This document shows positions 4,360 through 10,651 of a DNA stretch of 10,651 bases, piece after piece; position 1 is the first letter of the stretch; every line of letters starts with the position of its first letter. Position numbers and translations under genes: made by a program. Below the pieces are notes generated by a model. That model saw nothing but the letters and a program-made list of their open reading frames with translations. It searched no databases and was not told the origin of the DNA. This DNA is from Acidimicrobiia bacterium (GTDB lineage Bacteria; Actinomycetota; Acidimicrobiia; Acidimicrobiales; JACDCH01). Location of the stretch: NCBI GenBank assembly GCA_013694495.1, contig JACDCH010000297.1:1-10651 (forward strand). The letters are read 5' to 3'.

Positions 4360-6538
4360 TACCCTCCGCCGCTTGGACCTCGGGGGCGAGTGGCGGGCGG
4401 CGGTCGCCGACGAGGGCCTCCGCCGGGCCTTCCTCGAGCCCGGCTTCGACGACGGGTCGTGGGCGCCGATCACGGTGCCCGGCCACTGGCGGCGCACCGA
4501 CGCCTTCGCCGACAGCGACGGCCCCGTCCTGCACCGCCGCTCGTTCGAGCACGCCCCACCCGCGCCGGACCGGCGCTCGTGGCTGGTGCTCGACGGGCTC
4601 TTCTACCAGGGCGACGTGTGGCTCGACGGCACCTACGTGGGCGACACCGAGGGCTACTTCGCCCCCCACACGTTCGAGGTCACGGCCCCGCTGGCGGCGG
4701 GCGCCGAGCACCTGCTGGCCGTCGAGGTCACCTGCGCGCCGCAGCCCGACAAGGGGGCGAAGCGCAACCTCACGGGCGTCTTCCAGCACTGGGACTGCCT
4801 CGACGACACGTGGAACCCGGGCGGGATCTGGCGCCCGGTGCGCATCGAGCAGACCGGCCCCGTTCGCATCCGCGACCTGCGCGTGCTGTGCCGCGAGGCG
4901 AACGCCGAGCGGGCGGTGGTGGTGCTGCGGGCGAACCTCGACGCGGCCGAGCCGCTGTCGGTCGAGGTCCGGTCGTCGATCGGCGCGGTCGACCACGCCC
5001 TGACCCGACCGCTGGCCGCCGGCGAGAACCACGTCGAGTGGACGATCACCGTCGAGCGGCCGGCGCTGTGGTGGCCGTGGGCGCTCGGCGACCAACCCCT
5101 GCACGACGTGGTCGTCGAGGTCGCCGCCACCGACCGGCCCGACGAGGTGAGCCACCGCCGCAGGTTGCGCACCGGCCTCCGCCAGGTGGAGCTCCGCGAC
5201 TGGATCTGCTCGGTCAACGGCGAGCGACTGTTCCTGAAGGGCTCGAACATGGGCCCGACCCGCCACGCCCTGGCCGACGCCACGCCGGCCGAGCTGGCCA
5301 CCGACGTCGAGCTGGCCAAGCGGGTGGGGCTCGACCTGCTCCGCATCCACGCCCACGTCACCCGGCCCGAGCTCTACGAGGCGGCCGACGAGGCCGGCCT
5401 GCTCCTGTGGCAGGACCTGCCGCTGCAGTGGGGTTACGCCCGTCAGGTGCGCAAGCAGGCCGTGCGCCAGGCCGGTGCCGCCGTCCGCCTCCTCGGCCAC
5501 CACCCGTCGGTCGCCATCTGGTGCGGCCACAACGAGCCCATCGCCATCGACACCACCGACGTCGGCGATGACGTGTGGCAGCTGGCCCGGACCGGCGCCC
5601 GCTTCCTCGCAGCCATGGAGCTGCCGACCTGGAACCGGTCCGTGCTCGACCGCTCCATCGCCCGCGAGCTGCGCCGCGCCGACGGCAGCCGGCCGGTGAT
5701 CCCGCACTCCGGCGTGTGGCCCCACCTCCCCCAGCTCGACGGGACCGACACCCACATCTACTTCGGCTGGTACCACGGCGACGAGCGGGACCTGCCGCGC
5801 TTCCTCGCCGCCGTCCCTCGCCTGGCCCGCTTCGTCACCGAGTTCGGCGCCCAGTCGATCCCCGAGGAAGCCTCGTTCTGCGAGCCCGAGCGCTGGCCGG
5901 ACCTCGACTGGGAGCGGCTGGCGGCGCGGCACAAGCTGCAGAAGTCGAACTTCGACAAGCACGTGCCCCCGGCCGACCACGCCACCTTCGACGGGTGGCG
6001 AAAGGCGACCCAGGCGTACCAGGGCCGGCTGGTCAAGCGGCACATCGAGGAGCTGCGCCGGCTGAAGTACCGACCCACGGGGGGCTTCGCCCAGTTCTCC
6101 TTCGCCGACGCCGCACCGCTCGTGAGCTGGGCGGTGCTGGGTCACGACCGGGCCGAGAAGTCGTCGTTCGCTGCGCTGCGGGCCGCCTGCCAGCCGGTGA
6201 TCGTGGTGGCCGACCGGCTGCCGGCGGCGCTCCGACCCGGCCAGGTGGTCGCCCTCGACCTGCACGTGGTGTCCGACCTGCGCGTGCCGCTGGCCGACCT
6301 CGTCTGCACCGCCACGGCGTCGTGGCCGGGTGGGTCGCGGCGCTGGCGGTTCGCCGGCGACGTCGGCCCCGACGGCTGCGAGCGGGTGGGCACCATCGAG
6401 CTCGAGGCCCCGGACGTCGCCGGCGAGCTCGTCCTCGACCTCGAGGTCACCGCGGCGGCGGGCGTCCTCCCCCACGCCGTCCGCAACCGCGACGGGACGA
6501 CGGTCGCCGCCCCTCGTGATCGTTTGAACGTGTGGTGA
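4346..6538 (+). CDS. Glycoside hydrolase family 2, beta-mannosidase-like
   Basis: A 730-residue retaining glycosidase of clan GH-A. The N-terminal sugar-binding jelly roll covers about residues 10-165, including the DTWNPGGIWRPV signature. A beta-sandwich follows to about 280 and leads into the TIM barrel (NGERLFLKGSNM onward). The acid/base is Glu397 in WCGHNEP and the nucleophile Glu499 in TEFGAQ, about 100 residues apart as usual. The overall pattern is closest to beta-mannosidases, but substrate cannot be fixed from sequence. A C-terminal beta domain begins near 620. There is no signal peptide, so it probably works in the cytoplasm on imported or internal glycosides. No transporter or sugar regulator gene adjoins it. 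Start choice is uncertain: GTG at 4346 lacks a Shine-Dalgarno, while TTG at 4373 has TACCCT seven bases upstream. The frame is open back to ATG 4268, but that extension is basic and unlike the family. Confidence 0.9.
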   Translation: MTAVTTLRRLDLGGEWRAAVADEGLRRAFLEPGFDDGSWAPITVPGHWRRTDAFADSDGPVLHRRSFEHAPPAPDRRSWLVLDGLFYQGDVWLDGTYVGDTEGYFAPHTFEVTAPLAAGAEHLLAVEVTCAPQPDKGAKRNLTGVFQHWDCLDDTWNPGGIWRPVRIEQTGPVRIRDLRVLCREANAERAVVVLRANLDAAEPLSVEVRSSIGAVDHALTRPLAAGENHVEWTITVERPALWWPWALGDQPLHDVVVEVAATDRPDEVSHRRRLRTGLRQVELRDWICSVNGERLFLKGSNMGPTRHALADATPAELATDVELAKRVGLDLLRIHAHVTRPELYEAADEAGLLLWQDLPLQWGYARQVRKQAVRQAGAAVRLLGHHPSVAIWCGHNEPIAIDTTDVGDDVWQLARTGARFLAAMELPTWNRSVLDRSIARELRRADGSRPVIPHSGVWPHLPQLDGTDTHIYFGWYHGDERDLPRFLAAVPRLARFVTEFGAQSIPEEASFCEPERWPDLDWERLAARHKLQKSNFDKHVPPADHATFDGWRKATQAYQGRLVKRHIEELRRLKYRPTGGFAQFSFADAAPLVSWAVLGHDRAEKSSFAALRAACQPVIVVADRLPAALRPGQVVALDLHVVSDLRVPLADLVCTATASWPGGSRRWRFAGDVGPDGCERVGTIELEAPDVAGELVLDLEVTAAAGVLPHAVRNRDGTTVAAPRDRLNVW
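4360..4365 (+). promoter_or_regulatory. Candidate -10 hexamer TACCCT for the glycoside hydrolase
   Basis: TACCCT is followed by CCGCCGC (7 nt) and an in-frame TTG at 4373. The spacing and sequence match the leaderless-type -10 elements before fabG and the 2328 gene. If used, the protein would begin at Leu/Met-Asp-Leu-Gly-Gly-Glu-Trp, still a complete family 2 N-terminus. Leaderless TTG starts are uncommon, so this remains tentative. Confidence 0.3.
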
Positions 6539-6551
6539 CGCACAGGTCACC
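6534..6551. terminator. Short inverted repeat overlapping the glycoside hydrolase stop
   Basis: GGTGAC (6534-6539) and GTCACC (6546-6551) form a perfect 6-bp inverted repeat with a 6-nt loop, spanning the stop codon at 6536-6538. It could act as a weak terminator before the sdh promoter, or as a protein-binding site. No T-tract follows. Confidence 0.3.
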
Positions 6552-6592
6552 TACTGGTCAGATTGCGGCCATCCTCAGTTCGTATCGCCCGG

Positions 6593-6624
6593 TTGCCTGG
6601 ACCGAAGTGACCCCGGAGTAGCTT
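6593..6624 (+). promoter_or_regulatory. Probable promoter of the sdhCAB operon
   Basis: TAGCTT (6619-6624) fits the TANNNT -10 pattern. TTGCCT (6593-6598) is the best -35 candidate, but the 20-nt spacer is longer than ideal. Transcription would start near 6631, leaving a leader of about 29 nt before GTG 6660 that contains the GAGGAGG Shine-Dalgarno. Unlike its neighbours, this operon therefore seems to be leadered. Confidence 0.45.
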
Positions 6625-6647
6625 CCGCCACCGGTCGAGCCATGGAT

Positions 6648-6654
6648 GAGGAGG
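6648..6654 (+). promoter_or_regulatory. Strong Shine-Dalgarno that decides the sdhC start
   Basis: GAGGAGG lies five nucleotides before GTG 6660 in the sdhC frame. The upstream in-frame ATG at 6642 has no such site, and the Shine-Dalgarno would be inside the coding region if that ATG were used. GTG 6660 is therefore preferred. Confidence 0.75.
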
Positions 6655-6659
6655 ACCCC

Positions 6660-7495
6660 GTGGCGGCAACGCAACAGGACCTGTCGAGCGCGCCGACACC
6701 CGTCGTGAACGGGCGCACGAAGCGTCGATCGCGGTGGCCGCTCGAGTTCTACCGATCGGGCATCGGCAAGAAGTGGGTCATGGCGGTGAGCGGCGTGATG
6801 CTGCTCGGCTACGTGCTGTTCCACATGCTCGGCAACCTCAAGGTGTACTTCGGCGCCGAGGACCTGAACCACTACGGCGAGTGGCTCCGGGAGCTGCTCG
6901 TGCCGTTCTTCCCCCGCACGGTGACGCTGTGGCTGCTGCGGATCGGCCTGACCGCCGCCTTCTTCCTGCACATCCACGCCGCCTACTCGCTGACCCGCAT
7001 GAACCGCCGGGCCACGCCCGAGCGCTACGCCGGCGGCCGCGACTACGTGGCCGCCAACTTCGCCAGCCGCTCGATGCGCTGGACGGGGATCATCGTCGGG
7101 CTCTACGTGCTCTTCCACCTGGCCGACCTCACGTGGGGCACGGCCAACCCCGGCTACGTCAGGGGCGACACCTACAACAACCTCGTCAACAGCTTCGAGC
7201 GCTGGCCCGTGGCGATCATCTACATCGTCGCCAACCTCGCCCTGGGCATCCACATCTTCCACGGCACGTGGTCGCTGTTCCAGAGCCTCGGGCTCAACAA
7301 CCCCCGCTTCAACGAGTGGCGAACGACGTTCGCCCGGGGCTTCGCCGCCCTCGTCACCGTGGGCAACCTCACGTTCCCCGTCTCGGTCCTGGCCGGCGTG
7401 ATCGAGGAGGAGCCGAGGGTGCGCGAGCAGGTGCAGTGCGAGACCGGCGTGGCGCCCCCCGATCTCGACTGCGCCGCGTTCGAGGATGTCGAAGG

Positions 7496-7499
<4 letters not shown>
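6660..7499 (+). CDS. sdhC: Succinate dehydrogenase cytochrome b subunit (fused membrane anchor, b558 type)
   Basis: A 279-residue membrane anchor of complex II that passes electrons from succinate oxidation to quinone. After a hydrophilic N-terminus it has five hydrophobic helices, at about residues 38-60, 88-112, 140-160, 182-205 and 224-247. This is the single-polypeptide anchor (TIGR02046-like b558 family) rather than separate SdhC and SdhD. Histidines suited to bind two b hemes lie in or near the first four helices: His55 (LFHMLGN), His104/106 (LHIHAAY), His153 (LFHLADL), and His198/201 (GIHIFHG). The signature FYRSGIGKKWVMAVSG opens the first helix. The C-terminal tail carries two Cys of no obvious role. 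GTG 6660 is preferred over ATG 6642 because of the GAGGAGG Shine-Dalgarno. The stop overlaps the sdhA start by two bases, so the subunits are translationally coupled. Confidence 0.93.
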
Positions 7500-9421
<1,922 letters not shown>

Positions 9422-9427
9422 GGAACG

Positions 9428-10201
9428 ATGTCCAAGACCCTGAACCTGACCCTCAAGGTGTGGCGCCAGGCCCGGGCCGCCAGCCCCGGCGCCCTCGAGA
9501 TCTACGACGTGCGGGACATCAGCGAGGACATGTCGTTCCTCGAGATGCTCGACATCCTCAACGACCGCCTCTCGGGCGAGGGCAAGGAGCCGATCGCCTT
9601 CGAGCACGACTGCCGCGAGGGGATCTGCGGCTCGTGCGGGATGATGATCAACGGCCAGGCCCACGGTCCTCAGCGGGGCACGGCCACCTGCCAGCTGCAC
9701 ATGCGGAAGTTCGCCGACGGCGACACGATCGTCGTCGAGCCGTGGCGGGCGGCGGCCTTCCCGGTGGTGAAGGACCTCGTGGTCAACCGCTCGTCCCTCG
9801 ACCGCATCGTCGAGGCCGGCGGGTACATCACCGTCAGTGCCGGCGCCGCCCCCGAGGCCAACCTCACGCCGGTGCCGAAGGACGCCTCCGACGCCGCCTT
9901 CGACGCCGCCGCCTGCATCGGCTGCGGGGCCTGCGTCGCCGCCTGCCCCAATTCGGCCGGCCAGCTCTTCACCGCGGCGAAGCTCATGCACCTCAACCTC
10001 CTGCCCCAGGGCCAGCCCGAGCGCTGGCAGCGGGCCGAGAACATGGTCGACACCATGGAGGAGTACTTCGGGTCCTGCACCAACCACGGTGAGTGCGAGG
10101 AGGCGTGCCCGAAGTCGATCTCGATCGACTACATCGCGCTGATGAACAAGGACTACATCAAGGCGAAGCGCAAGAACCGCAAGCTCTCCGGCCAGCGATA
10201 G
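9428..10201 (+). CDS. sdhB: Succinate dehydrogenase iron-sulfur subunit
   Basis: A 257-residue electron-transfer subunit linking the flavoprotein to the membrane anchor. The N-terminal ferredoxin domain has the [2Fe-2S] ligands Cys62, Cys67, Cys70 and Cys88. The C-terminal domain supplies Cys163, Cys166, Cys169 and Cys227 for the [4Fe-4S] cluster and Cys173, Cys217 and Cys223 for the [3Fe-4S] cluster, assigned from the usual CxxCxxCxxxCP layout. All expected ligands are present. The insert GQAHGPQRGTATC and the SCTNHGECEEACP segment match the form found with fused b558-type anchors. The gene starts six bases after the sdhA stop with AGGGA just upstream and closes the operon. The C-terminus is strongly basic (KAKRKNRK). 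Confidence 0.97.
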   Translation: MSKTLNLTLKVWRQARAASPGALEIYDVRDISEDMSFLEMLDILNDRLSGEGKEPIAFEHDCREGICGSCGMMINGQAHGPQRGTATCQLHMRKFADGDTIVVEPWRAAAFPVVKDLVVNRSSLDRIVEAGGYITVSAGAAPEANLTPVPKDASDAAFDAAACIGCGACVAACPNSAGQLFTAAKLMHLNLLPQGQPERWQRAENMVDTMEEYFGSCTNHGECEEACPKSISIDYIALMNKDYIKAKRKNRKLSGQR

Positions 10202-10225
10202 CCGCTTCGGCCGCCGCAAGCGGCC
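10201..10225 (+). terminator. Hairpin at the end of the sdh operon
   Basis: GCCGCTT (10201-10207) pairs with AAGCGGC (10218-10224) around a 10-nt loop. A competing stem GGCCGC/GCGGCC (10209-10214, 10220-10225) overlaps it. It begins at the last base of the sdhB stop and lies in the 51-bp gap to the convergent methyltransferase. A second stem, GCGCCG (10229-10234) with CGGCGC (10247-10252), abuts the methyltransferase stop and could serve the opposite strand. Neither has a T-tract, which is common in high-GC actinobacteria. Confidence 0.45.
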
Positions 10226-10252
10226 AGCGCGCCGACAGGCTGCAGGCGGCGC

Positions 10253-10651
10253 TCAGGCGCGGGCCGCGACCGTGAGGTCGACGGTTTGCACGAGCACGTG
10301 GTCGTCGGCCGCCAGGCGCGACGCGGTGAGCTCCCGCCACCGGAACAGCACGTCGGGTTGCTCGTCGAGGGCGACGAGCAGCTGGCGGCCGCCGTGGCTG
10401 CGGCACCAGGCCTCGTAGTGCTCGATGCCGCCGAACGTGAAGCGCTCCTCGACGGTCGTGGTCACCGCGTCGTGGAACCCGGCCGCGGCCAGCGCCTCGC
10501 GCAGGCCGGTGGCCAGCAGGAGCGGGGAGCGCGACAGCGGCGGCGGCGGCAGCCCCAGCTCCTGGATCACGTCGGGGAACCACCGGAAGCCGCCCATGCC
10601 CGACGTGAACGTCGATGCTGCGAACCGGCCGCCCGGCCGCAGCACGCGGTG
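10253..10651 (-). CDS. Class I SAM-dependent methyltransferase, C-terminal part
   Basis: The C-terminal 132 residues of a protein whose N-terminus lies beyond the right edge. The frame is open to the last base. It begins HRVLRPGGRFAAS, the post-strand-4 motif of class I methyltransferases of the Methyltransf_11/UbiE-like group, followed by a helix-rich cap and a closing strand pair (EALAAAGFHDAVTTTVEERFTF). The SAM-binding motif I would be outside the window. The segment ALAAAGF followed by beta-strand residues matches the usual end of the fold. The substrate cannot be told. It is convergent with sdhB and separated by 51 bp, so it is probably not functionally tied to the sdh operon. Confidence 0.85.
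   Translation of the reverse strand, partial: HRVLRPGGRFAASTFTSGMGGFRWFPDVIQELGLPPPPLSRSPLLLATGLREALAAAGFHDAVTTTVEERFTFGGIEHYEAWCRSHGGRQLLVALDEQPDVLFRWRELTASRLAADDHVLVQTVDLTVAARA

Noticed and set aside
4322..6550. Minus-strand open frame (742 codons) opposite the glycoside hydrolase
   Set aside because: Antisense shadow of a gene whose catalytic glutamates and domain order are visible. No domain or plausible start context.

Overview
This is a gene-dense, very GC-rich window with strong G/C preference at third codon positions. It looks like chromosomal DNA of a high-GC actinobacterium. The lineage is an inference: the MabA-like FabG, the Rv0958-like ATPase, the fused-anchor succinate dehydrogenase, the leaderless-looking promoters and the short GAGCGAAGCGAG-type intergenic repeats together suggest Acidimicrobiia or relatives.

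Layout. Positions 1-224 carry no gene but hold nested direct repeats and a perfect 8-bp hairpin. Positions 225-2304 (minus strand) form a tight operon: a MoxR/ChlI-like AAA+ ATPase followed by two small proteins that each carry a Cys-Pro-His-Gly motif and a later Gly-Cys...Cys pair, resembling PAAR-like tip proteins of contractile injection systems. Facing away from it, only 23 bp off, is a membrane-anchored extracellular protein of unknown function (2328-3140). Positions 3141-3344 separate convergent genes and contain a degenerate 58-bp direct repeat. Positions 3345-4073 (minus) encode a MabA-type 3-oxoacyl-ACP reductase, with a possible 56-residue ORF upstream (4099-4269). Positions 4346-6538 (plus) encode a cytoplasmic family 2 glycoside hydrolase of beta-mannosidase type. 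Positions 6660-10201 (plus) encode a complete succinate dehydrogenase operon in the order cytochrome b, flavoprotein, iron-sulfur protein. A convergent class I methyltransferase runs off the right end.

Functionally the window mixes core metabolism (respiratory complex II, fatty-acid elongation, glycoside breakdown) with one unusual accessory operon, the ATPase plus paired CPHG proteins. That operon is the best candidate for an undescribed system. A second theme is promoter architecture. TANNNT hexamers lie 6-7 nt upstream of several starts, as expected for leaderless transcripts, and two of them are fused back to back in the 23-bp gap at 2305-2327.
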